Shown here in pieces: positions 1-5,054 of a stretch of DNA of 6,335 nt (within the stretch, counting starts at the first letter, position 1; the number at the start of each line of letters is the position of its first letter). The notes below the pieces were generated by a model. It was not told where the DNA came from and searched no databases. It saw only the letters and a program-made list of their open reading frames with translations. Source of the stretch: Lachnospira sp. UBA4346 (GTDB lineage: Bacteria > Bacillota > Clostridia > Lachnospirales > Lachnospiraceae); the NCBI GenBank assembly GCA_002394205.1, contig DGTC01000040.1:1-6335 (forward strand), read 5' to 3'. Made by a program: the position numbers and the translations under genes.

Positions 1-240
1 CATTGCGATATCTCTATCCTTAGGTTCTACATCGTTTACTAACTTATCTCCAATCCATAATTCACCTGAACTGATTTCTTCAAGACCAGCGATCATACGA
101 AGTGTTGTAGACTTACCACAACCTGAAGGTCCTACGAAAATAATGAATTCCTGATCAGCGATTTCAAGGTTGAAATCCTTTACAGCAACGAAACCATTTG
201 GATATACTTTACAAACATTTTTAAGTGATAAACTTGCCAT
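1..240 (-). CDS. Sugar ABC transporter ATP-binding protein (MsmK/UgpC-like), N-terminal part, cut by the left edge
   Basis: This is the start of the ATPase subunit of a carbohydrate ABC importer, the cytoplasmic protein that powers a pair of membrane permeases; in Gram-positives such ATPases are often shared by several sugar transporters. The visible 80 residues begin MASLSLKNVCKVYPNG and hold the aromatic A-loop residue (Tyr13) and a perfect Walker A, GPSGCGKST (37-45), followed by LRMIAGLEEISSGE, typical of the MalK/MsmK/UgpC subgroup. The fragment ends at DRDIAM, just before the Q-loop, so the Q-loop, signature, Walker B and regulatory domain lie off the window. The ATG is preceded by AGGAGG (251-256, minus strand) at good spacing. 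No permease or binding-protein gene is next to its 5' end, which fits a stand-alone shared ATPase. The family call is firm; the transported sugar cannot be told. Confidence 0.93.
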   Translation of the reverse strand, partial: MASLSLKNVCKVYPNGFVAVKDFNLEIADQEFIIFVGPSGCGKSTTLRMIAGLEEISSGELWIGDKLVNDVEPKDRDIAM

Positions 241-293
241 TTCTAAAAATCCTCCTAATATATATACGGTGCATTCGCACTTTCAATACGTCT

Positions 294-322
294 ACTATAC
301 ACGAATCAACTTGAAATTACCA
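294..322 (-). promoter_or_regulatory. Possible promoter of the sugar ABC ATPase gene
   Basis: On the minus strand TATAGT (299-294) is a good -10 box and would start transcription about 30 bases upstream of the AGGAGG site. The hexamer 17 bases further upstream, TGGTAA (322-317), matches the -35 consensus at only three positions, so the promoter would be weak or activator-dependent. A small inverted repeat, GTGC-ATTC-GCAC (269-280), lies between the predicted start site and the ribosome binding site and could be an operator or a short RNA hairpin. Confidence 0.4.
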
Positions 323-356
323 TATCTTAATTTACCAAATATCTCTCTCAATTTTA

Positions 357-379
357 GGCAAATTTGCCATATTGCAAAT
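357..379. repeat. Perfect 12-base palindrome next to a repeated half-site, between yitT and the ABC ATPase gene
   Basis: GGCAAATTTGCC (357-368) is its own reverse complement, and a few bases on the motif TGCAAATT is seen again. On the minus strand this gives two overlapping inverted repeats: the 12-mer, and AAATTTGC-AATATG-GCAAATTT, an 8-base stem with a 6-base loop. It lies just after the yitT stop codon and about 70-80 bases upstream of the predicted start site of the ABC gene. It could be an activator or repressor site for the sugar ABC gene, or a weak yitT terminator. The stem is AT-rich and not followed by a T-run, so a terminator is less likely. Confidence 0.4.
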
Positions 380-380
380 T

Positions 381-1352
381 TTACTGTGAATTTTGTACAA
401 AACCTTCGCCCATGACTTCACGAACATCACAAATAGATAGGAAGCTATCTTTGTCAATTTCTTCACAAATCTGTTTAATATGTGGGATTTCCTTTTTTGA
501 AATAACGCATAATAATGCATTTCTTTTCTGATACGTATACATTCCTTTTCCTTCAAACATCGTAACCCCTCTATCCATTTCGAACTTCACACGGTCTGCG
601 ATTTTTTCATACTCATCAGAAATAATCAGTACTGCACTCCCATGTCGTGGTCCTGTAATCACACGGTCTGATACAATTGATGCCACATAAATTGCAATAA
701 CTGCATACAAACTAATATGCAGTCCAAATACAACAATACCTGCTAAAACAATTACTCCATCTAACACCTGCAATATCTGTGCCAGCGAATAATGACGGAT
801 AAATTTATGCAATACCACTGCCAACATATCCGTGCCGCCTGTCGCACCGCCCGATAACAGCACAAGACCTGCACCTGCTCCACATATTACCCCACCAAAT
901 ACAGCAACCAAAAGATAATCTGTTTCTTCTATATTAAATGAAGGCAGCACTGCAAGAAATATTGTAAGCAGTGTTGCTCCAAAAAAGGTTCTTTGTATAA
1001 ACTTTCTTCCTATTATAAAGTATGTCACAATAAATAAGGGTACATTTAAACAAATATTCGTCAGCCACAACGGAATCCCATCTTTTAACATGCCACTTCC
1101 CAGAAACGGCATTGTTCCCGACAACTGTGCAAAAAGTTTTGAAGACAATACTCTGATAATGACACCAATACCTGAAAATCCCCCTGTTACCATCCCTACT
1201 GAATCATAAATACTTTTATATGCAATTGATAACAGAAACGTTCCCACAATCATCTGTGCCCAGCTAAAGTAGCGTGTTTTTGTAAACTTTTCTCTTGTTT
1301 CCTTCTTCCTTTTTATGGATTTCGCTCCATTTTCCTCATTATTTGTTTGCAT
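381..1352 (-). CDS. YitT family membrane protein (DUF161 membrane part plus C-terminal DUF2179)
   Basis: A 323-residue integral membrane protein of the YitT family, whose biochemical role is unproven (a transport or export function is usually supposed). After a short basic cytoplasmic N-terminus (1-28), hydrophobic segments lie around 30-48, 56-70, 97-114, 120-137, 146-167 and 198-228. The glycine-rich family motifs GGFSGIG (57-63) and SGGATGGTDMLA (167-178) are both present. From about 236 onward is a soluble DUF2179 domain with RGVTMFEGKGMYT (261-273) and a final ICDVREVMGEGF (307-318). The family is usually around 280-290 residues; the excess is the basic N-terminus and an extra loop (about 72-95) between the first conserved glycine motif and the next helix. 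The ATG has GAAAGGA (1364-1370) upstream. It stands alone: the ABC gene downstream is 140 bases away with its own signals. I see no convincing promoter in the AT-rich 1380-1440. Confidence 0.9.
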   Translation of the reverse strand: MQTNNEENGAKSIKRKKETREKFTKTRYFSWAQMIVGTFLLSIAYKSIYDSVGMVTGGFSGIGVIIRVLSSKLFAQLSGTMPFLGSGMLKDGIPLWLTNICLNVPLFIVTYFIIGRKFIQRTFFGATLLTIFLAVLPSFNIEETDYLLVAVFGGVICGAGAGLVLLSGGATGGTDMLAVVLHKFIRHYSLAQILQVLDGVIVLAGIVVFGLHISLYAVIAIYVASIVSDRVITGPRHGSAVLIISDEYEKIADRVKFEMDRGVTMFEGKGMYTYQKRNALLCVISKKEIPHIKQICEEIDKDSFLSICDVREVMGEGFVQNSQ

Positions 1353-1451
1353 ATTCTGTCACATCCTTTCTAGCCCATCATACAAGTCAAAAATTTTATT
1401 TAATAACGTATATAGAATATAAATTAAAATTTTTAGCGTGTTGATGCATAC

Positions 1452-1480
1452 TTGCATTTCACCAGCTTGTATATTATACT
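1452..1480 (+). promoter_or_regulatory. Probable promoter of yjfB
   Basis: TTGCAT (1452-1457), a 17-base spacer and TATACT (1475-1480) form a good housekeeping (sigma-A type) promoter, leaving a leader of about 70 bases. A second overlapping option is TTGTAT (1467-1472), 18 bases, TATAGT (1491-1496). No CCGATAA-type flagellar sigma box is seen here, although yjfB is a sigma-D gene in Bacillus. The leader can form a short hairpin, TCTAC/GTAGA (1514-1518 with 1526-1530). Confidence 0.6.
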
Positions 1481-1494
1481 ACATATATAGTATA
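1475..1494. repeat. Inverted repeat over the -10 box and start site of the yjfB promoter
   Basis: TATACTA (1475-1481) and TAGTATA (1488-1494) are perfect 7-base inverted arms around CATATA. They cover the -10 box and the expected start of transcription, which is where a repressor would bind. The arms are AT-only apart from one C/G pair, in AT-rich DNA, so chance is a real alternative. Confidence 0.35.
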
Positions 1495-1557
1495 GTATAT
1501 TTATCTTATGTTTTCTACTGCATTTGTAGATTCTAAGTAAGAACAAGGAGGTGCCTT

Positions 1558-1743
1558 ATGGATTTCATGAATATTGCTGCATTATCAACACAGATGCACA
1601 CACAACAGGTTTTAAATGATGTCGGTGTCGCTGTTCTTGACCAGAGCCTTGACACATTTAAGACAATGGGAGACAGTATGACAAAGATGATGGAAGCCTC
1701 TGTCAATCCAAATCTCGGTCAGAATATTGATTATCGTATCTAA
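1558..1743 (+). CDS. yjfB: YjfB family small putative motility protein
   Basis: A 61-residue soluble protein of the YjfB family (putative motility proteins), small proteins found in flagellated Firmicutes; the Bacillus subtilis member belongs to the flagellar sigma-D regulon. Their molecular role is not established. The sequence shows the family pattern: an N-terminal NIAALSTQM (5-13), a predicted amphipathic helix with VGVAVLDQSLDTFK (22-35), a middle region rich in Met (39-46), and the typical tail NPNLGQNIDYRI (50-61). There is no signal peptide or membrane segment. A near-perfect ribosome binding site, AAGGAGGTG (1545-1553), sits six bases before the ATG at 1558; an in-frame ATG three codons on lacks such a site. 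The gene is a single transcription unit with its own promoter and a terminator about 35 bases after its stop. Its presence suggests a motile host and links to the FliD-like gene at 3565. Confidence 0.85.
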   Translation: MDFMNIAALSTQMHTQQVLNDVGVAVLDQSLDTFKTMGDSMTKMMEASVNPNLGQNIDYRI

Positions 1744-1775
1744 ATTCCATTTACTACATAATCTTAGAATGTCAA

Positions 1776-1836
1776 AAAAGCATGGTCTTATACATCCGAT
1801 TCCAAACGAATCAACAGATGCATATGCCATGCTTTT
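1776..1836. terminator. Large bidirectional terminator between yjfB and the CPBP protease gene
   Basis: AAAAGCATGG (1776-1785) pairs with CCATGCTTTT (1827-1836). Inside it TATACATC (1789-1796 region) can pair with GATGCATA (1818-1825) apart from one mismatch, and GATTC/GAATC form an apical stem-loop, giving a long branched-free hairpin. The T-run is four bases on the plus strand and six on the minus strand, so it can end both yjfB and the converging CPBP gene, whose stop lies about 65 bases away. Confidence 0.75.
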
Positions 1837-1902
1837 ATTGTATGTATTCTTATAAACTCTTATGTGATATCAAACCTATTCTAATGCCTAAGAAGCTCTT
1901 GT

Positions 1903-2832
1903 CTATAACTCCTGCAAAATCATAAACACTGCTGCAGCAACCAATGTTGCTGCCAAAGGAATCGTAATAAAACGTTCTCCATTTTGTGCATGCAATCCTT
2001 TATGAATCTGATTTTCAATATAATCCAAACGATTATTTCTGCGTGCCATCGATCTGAATAAGAATCTCGCAATCACCAAAAATATACATGTAATTACAAG
2101 CAAAAGCACAATCTGTACAGCCATTACCGCAGGTGTCATCGCAGCTGCGGATTCTGCTTGAATATTTTCAATATTATCATAAGAAGTGGATGCCAGTCCT
2201 ACAATTTTGAGCATTATAATCGAATATGAATTCACTGCACAATGTGCTAACATTGAAGAAAACATAGAACCTGTCACTTCAACCATCAATGCAAATACCG
2301 TTCCCATCACAACCGCATAACAGAATTGATTGATATTTAAATGAATCGCTCCAAAAATAATTCCACTTAAAATCGCAGCACCCAAAATACCATTTCTTCG
2401 GTATGAATGATAAAACAGTCCCCGAAATAACAATTCCTCTGCAATAACAGGTAACACCGCCATAAGCAGTAACTGTCCAATAAACGGATATGTCGTCAGC
2501 TCTGACTGTGTTTCATTTAGATAATTGGTTGCAAACAATGATGAAATCACATTGATTAATAAAATAAGCGGAACCATACAATATCCAATCAAAACAGAAT
2601 CAATCGCATCATGCAACCGAATCTTTCGATACGGCAAATCCGTCAACAAATGAATTCCCATTATCTTGCTGTATACAATTCCCGGAATAAGCAAAAATAA
2701 CTGACTAATTACCAGACTCAGCCATAACGGAACATGAATACCTGCGAGGCTAATCCCTGCGCCGACCACAATGGATGCAATTAGATAAAATAGAAACAAC
2801 GCCGGTGCAAAATAATTAATTTTCTTACACAT
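1903..2832 (-). CDS. CPBP family intramembrane glutamic protease (CAAX/ABI type)
   Basis: A polytopic membrane protein of the CPBP family (Abi/CAAX prenyl protease and bacteriocin-processing relatives). These enzymes cut substrates within the membrane using a glutamate and histidines; many bacterial members have no known substrate. Counting from the ATG at 2832 (309 residues), all catalytic motifs are intact: EELLFRG (132-138, the EExxxR motif), FGAIH (160-164, FxxxH) and HCAVN (197-201, HxxxN). Hydrophobic segments lie near 8-30, 35-55, 78-100, 116-131, 148-163, 168-185, 234-260 and 287-306. The frame also opens with TTG two codons earlier (2838), directly after the ridA stop; neither start has a good ribosome binding site, so translation is probably coupled to ridA. 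I prefer the ATG. Past the catalytic core there is an additional C-terminal hydrophobic segment. Substrate specificity and any link to bacteriocin immunity cannot be read from the sequence. Confidence 0.88.
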   Translation of the reverse strand: MCKKINYFAPALFLFYLIASIVVGAGISLAGIHVPLWLSLVISQLFLLIPGIVYSKIMGIHLLTDLPYRKIRLHDAIDSVLIGYCMVPLILLINVISSLFATNYLNETQSELTTYPFIGQLLLMAVLPVIAEELLFRGLFYHSYRRNGILGAAILSGIIFGAIHLNINQFCYAVVMGTVFALMVEVTGSMFSSMLAHCAVNSYSIIMLKIVGLASTSYDNIENIQAESAAAMTPAVMAVQIVLLLVITCIFLVIARFLFRSMARRNNRLDYIENQIHKGLHAQNGERFITIPLAATLVAAAVFMILQEL

Positions 2833-2838
2833 AGGCAA

Positions 2839-3216
2839 TTACTTACAAGCGATTGCTTCGATTTCTAATAAAACATCCTTTGGAAGTCTTGCAACTTCTA
2901 CGCATGAACGTGCAGGGAATGGCTCTTTGAAATATTTTTCATAGATTGCATTAATCTTGCCAAAATCATCCATTTCTTTAATAAAAACTGTTGTCTTAAT
3001 AATATTTTCAACCTTTGCTCCAGATGCTTCTACTAAATTACAAAGGTTCTCAAATGCCTGATTTGCCTGAGCTTCAACACCACTCTCAACAATTGCACCC
3101 GTTGCCGGAACAACTGGAATCACACCTGATGTATATACCATTCCATTTACTTCAATTGCCTGTGAATAAGGTCCAATTGCACTTGGTGCCTTGTCTGTGC
3201 TAATAACTTTCTGCAT
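2839..3216 (-). CDS. ridA: RidA family reactive enamine/imine deaminase
   Basis: A 125-residue cytoplasmic RidA (YjgF/YER057c/UK114 family) protein. It speeds hydrolysis of reactive 2-aminoacrylate and related enamine/imine products of PLP enzymes such as threonine/serine dehydratase to 2-ketoacids, protecting other PLP enzymes; it works as a homotrimer. The length is exactly that of the family. Seen are APSAIGPYSQA (10-20, with Tyr17), TSGVIPV (29-35), the KTTVFIKEMDDF stretch (74-85) and the signature PARSCVEVARLPKD (101-114), which contains the substrate carboxylate-binding arginine (Arg103), followed by LEIEAIA with Glu118, equivalent to the active-site glutamate of the E. coli protein. 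All key residues for true RidA activity are thus present. The ATG has AGGAGGA (3224-3230) seven bases upstream. The stop is followed with no real gap by the CPBP protease gene, which suggests one operon. Confidence 0.96.
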   Translation of the reverse strand: MQKVISTDKAPSAIGPYSQAIEVNGMVYTSGVIPVVPATGAIVESGVEAQANQAFENLCNLVEASGAKVENIIKTTVFIKEMDDFGKINAIYEKYFKEPFPARSCVEVARLPKDVLLEIEAIACK

Positions 3217-3266
3217 AATAACTTCCTCCTGAAAATAATAATCCTGCCATAAACGGCATTTGTTAT

Positions 3267-3295
3267 ATTATATCTGATATTAAAATATTCATCAA
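3267..3295 (-). promoter_or_regulatory. Promoter of the ridA-CPBP protease operon
   Basis: On the minus strand TTGATG (3295-3290), exactly 17 bases, and a perfect TATAAT (3272-3267) form a near-consensus housekeeping promoter. Transcription would start near 3260, leaving a leader of about 45 bases that ends in the AGGAGGA site of ridA. A short repeat TGCC/GGCA (about 3244-3257) lies at the start of that leader. Confidence 0.75.
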
Positions 3296-3456
3296 GAACT
3301 TTACGTCTCTGATTTTACTTTCCAAATAAATACCTATTTTGTGTTCGCATGCTTCCTATCCTTTTGATAAATCAACAATATCGCCAATAACAAACTGTGA
3401 ATTTTTGTCTATTTTCACAAAATCATCACATTTTTATGATTTTACCAAATTTTCAG
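3296..3456. other. AT-rich divergent intergenic region with two adjacent inverted repeats
   Basis: This part of the 348-base gap between ridA and the FliD-like gene has no credible reading frame. It contains TGTGAA/TTCACA (3396-3401 with 3414-3419, 12 bases apart) and, touching it, AAAATCAT/ATGATTTT (3419-3426 with 3436-3443, 9-base loop). Both arms are perfect. They lie just upstream of the likely promoter of the FliD-like gene, so they are candidates for regulator binding; the base composition makes chance repeats common. From 3296 to 3395 I see nothing definable. Confidence 0.4.
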
Positions 3457-3485
3457 ATGACTTTTTACCGATAAATATATATAAT
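3457..3485 (+). promoter_or_regulatory. Likely promoter region of the FliD-like gene, with a flagellar-sigma-like box
   Basis: Two readings overlap. A housekeeping promoter would be ATGACT (3457-3462), 17 bases, and a perfect TATAAT (3480-3485). A flagellar (sigma-28/sigma-D) promoter would use ACCGATAA (3467-3474), which closely matches the -10 consensus GCCGATAA/T; the best -35 candidate, CAAA (3446-3449), is 17 bases away instead of about 15, so this reading is imperfect. The flagellar product makes the second reading attractive, but sequence alone cannot decide. Confidence 0.5.
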
Positions 3486-3492
3486 ATAAATA

Positions 3493-3562
3493 GGACTATT
3501 TTGCATTAGAATGGAGTCTAATTACAGTCCAAAATAATCAATACAGACATGGAGGTGACTGT
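3493..3562 (+). promoter_or_regulatory. Foldable 5' leader of the FliD-like gene with two exclusive pairings
   Basis: The leader can form ATTAGA/TCTAAT (3505-3510 with 3517-3522, loop ATGGAG), extended outside by GGACT/AGTCC (3493-3497 with 3526-3530). The downstream arm can pair instead as ACAGTC (3524-3529) with GACTGT (3557-3562), which flanks the ribosome binding site GGAGG (3551-3555) and would place it in a closed loop next to the start codon at 3565. The loop ATGGAG also repeats the bases around the real ribosome binding site (ATGGAGG). This could be a translational switch; no known riboswitch class is recognised. Confidence 0.35.
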
Positions 3563-3564
3563 TT

Positions 3565-4884
3565 ATGATCAGTAGTGTATATTCCTACTACTTATCTCAG
3601 TATGGAAACAAAGTTCATTCTAAACATGAATCACATACACGTACACAATTAAAAAATATGTCTGGCAAGATGATGAAAATTAACAGCCAGACTCCTGCTT
3701 ATAAATTAGATATTTCGACAGATGCACAGAAATATGCCATCGATTTGAAAGAAAATGCCAGAGAACTCATTATCATTGCCAATGATTTAACAGATTCTGA
3801 CAATGGAACAATTCTGTATAAAAAAGCAGCTCAGTCAAGTAATCCTGCCGCAGTCGAAGCAACTTACATCGGAAGCAGTGAAACTACATCAACAGATTCT
3901 TTTGACATTCAGGTTTCACAGCTTGCAGCCAACCAGATTAATACGGGTAATTTCCTGCAGCCGTCATCAAAGCATATTTCACCGGGCACTTATTCTTTTG
4001 ACTTAAATATTAATAATCTGACCTATGAATTTGAATTTGAAGTAGATGCTCAGGAAGATACATCTGATATTCAAAATAAAATTGCCCGTCTGATTAACCG
4101 TTCTAATATCGGTTTAACAGCTCAGGTGCTTGATGATTCTTTAGGAAATACGGCTCTGTCTGTCGCTTCTGATACCACCGGATTGACAAATGGCGGTAAG
4201 CCCGTTATTTTTTCTATTCAGGCGAACACTGACAATTATACAGCATATGATGCAGAAAATGAGACTGCTGACAACAGCAGAACACTAATTAATACATTAG
4301 GTCTGAATCGTGTTACACAGTATCCGGCTAATGCATTATTTACAATTAATGGTGCAGAACGTTTTGCAACTTCTAATGATATTTCAATCAACAAAGAATT
4401 TGCATTATCTTTTAATCAGACAACTACGAAGCCGGTAACCATACAATTACAGGCTGATAAAGATTCGATTGCTGACAGTATCGGAGAACTTGTAACCGGT
4501 TATAACCAGTTACTCTCTGTTCCAAATAACAGTGCAAATGATAAATTCGCCGGCAATGCAAAGTTACGAAATGAATTCATCTCCCTTGCACATGCTTATC
4601 GTTCCCAATTACAGTCTACCGGACTTGAAATGAACGATAACGGGCAGATTCAGGTTAATGCTGATACCATTGCAAAGGCAGCTGATGAAGGTACTTTATC
4701 AGAAGTTTTCTCAAACTTAAGTGATTTCAAGTCAGCATTACAAAACAAAGCAGAAGACATCGCTTTCAACCCAATGAATTATGTAAATAATAAGATTATT
4801 GCATACAAGAATCCAACAAGAGTTGTCAATGATCCATATAACTTATCTGCTTATACTGGGATGATGTTTAATGGGTATATTTAA
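3565..4884 (+). CDS. FliD-like flagellar cap family protein with a non-canonical N-terminus
   Basis: A 439-residue secreted-type protein related to FliD (HAP2), the cap that sits at the filament tip and helps flagellin fold in. FliD-like parts in order are AQSSNPAAVEA (89-99), FDIQVSQLAAN (113-123, FliD N-domain pattern), FTINGAERFATSNDIS (259-274), the helix IADSIGELVTGYNQLL (302-317), and a FliD C-domain-like YRSQLQSTGLEMNDNG-IQVNADTIAKA (345-372). The first 85 residues do not show the usual FliD opening with its ...GLxSGLD... helix; instead they start MISSVYSYYLSQYGNK. The end, NPMNYVNNKIIAYKNP (402-417) to YTGMMFNGYI, is not typical of FliD. No signal peptide is seen, as expected for flagellar type III export. 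GGAGG (3551-3555) lies nine bases before the ATG. It is a single gene with its own promoter and terminator, outside any flagellar operon. It may be a second cap, a filament accessory protein, or a lineage-specific surface protein; the FliD relationship is fairly sure, the cap function is not. Confidence 0.7.
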   Translation: MISSVYSYYLSQYGNKVHSKHESHTRTQLKNMSGKMMKINSQTPAYKLDISTDAQKYAIDLKENARELIIIANDLTDSDNGTILYKKAAQSSNPAAVEATYIGSSETTSTDSFDIQVSQLAANQINTGNFLQPSSKHISPGTYSFDLNINNLTYEFEFEVDAQEDTSDIQNKIARLINRSNIGLTAQVLDDSLGNTALSVASDTTGLTNGGKPVIFSIQANTDNYTAYDAENETADNSRTLINTLGLNRVTQYPANALFTINGAERFATSNDISINKEFALSFNQTTTKPVTIQLQADKDSIADSIGELVTGYNQLLSVPNNSANDKFAGNAKLRNEFISLAHAYRSQLQSTGLEMNDNGQIQVNADTIAKAADEGTLSEVFSNLSDFKSALQNKAEDIAFNPMNYVNNKIIAYKNPTRVVNDPYNLSAYTGMMFNGYI

Positions 4885-4939
4885 TAAAAAAATGCATTGT
4901 AACAAAATGAAGTTTGATTTAATAAATATTCAATATATC

Positions 4940-4977
4940 AAAACTACCGAATGTAGTGATACACTCGGTAGTTTTTT
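4940..4977. terminator. Strong bidirectional rho-independent terminator after the FliD-like gene
   Basis: AAAACTACCGA (4940-4950) pairs perfectly with TCGGTAGTTTT (4965-4975); TGTA/TACA (4952-4955 with 4960-4963) adds an apical stem with loop GTGA. On the plus strand it ends in a run of six T, and on the minus strand in TTTT followed by GATATATTG. It sits between convergent genes and can serve both the FliD-like gene and the restriction-type gene whose stop is at 5055. The remaining bases 4978-5054 hold nothing recognisable. Confidence 0.88.
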
Positions 4978-5054
4978 GTATGTTTATTATGATTGTTATT
5001 AACACGATTCCATTCAATGTATTGGATTAACTTTCTGATACGTGCAAATTATTT

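Noticed and set aside
266..286. Catabolite-response (cre) site upstream of the ABC ATPase gene
   Set aside because: TGAAAGTGCGAATGCA on the minus strand starts like a cre site but breaks the central CG core and the second half.
170..415. Open frame of 81 codons on the plus strand
   Set aside because: It lies over the start of the ABC ATPase gene and the intergenic gap, has no ribosome binding site, and its product resembles nothing known.
332..556. Open frame on the minus strand overlapping the end of yitT
   Set aside because: It is a different frame within the DUF2179-coding part; the long yitT frame has the conserved motifs.
1365..1400. TTGACT as the -35 of a yitT promoter
   Set aside because: No -10-like hexamer lies 16-18 bases downstream; that position falls on the ribosome binding site.
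1612..1830. Open frame on the minus strand over yjfB
   Set aside because: It is antisense to yjfB, starts inside the terminator hairpin, and has no ribosome binding site or family features.
3015..3203. Open frame on the plus strand over ridA
   Set aside because: It is an antisense shadow of a fully conserved gene, with a low-complexity Leu/Gln/His-rich product.
3396..3419. CRP-like site (TGTGA ... TCACA)
   Set aside because: The arms are 14 bases apart, not the 6 expected for a CRP-type operator.
3470..3492. AT-only tract as a replication origin or mobile element end
   Set aside because: There are no DnaA boxes, iterons or target-site duplications nearby; the tract fits a promoter.
3803..4006. 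Open frame in another plus-strand frame inside the FliD-like gene
   Set aside because: It is fully nested in a well-supported gene and has no start signals of its own.
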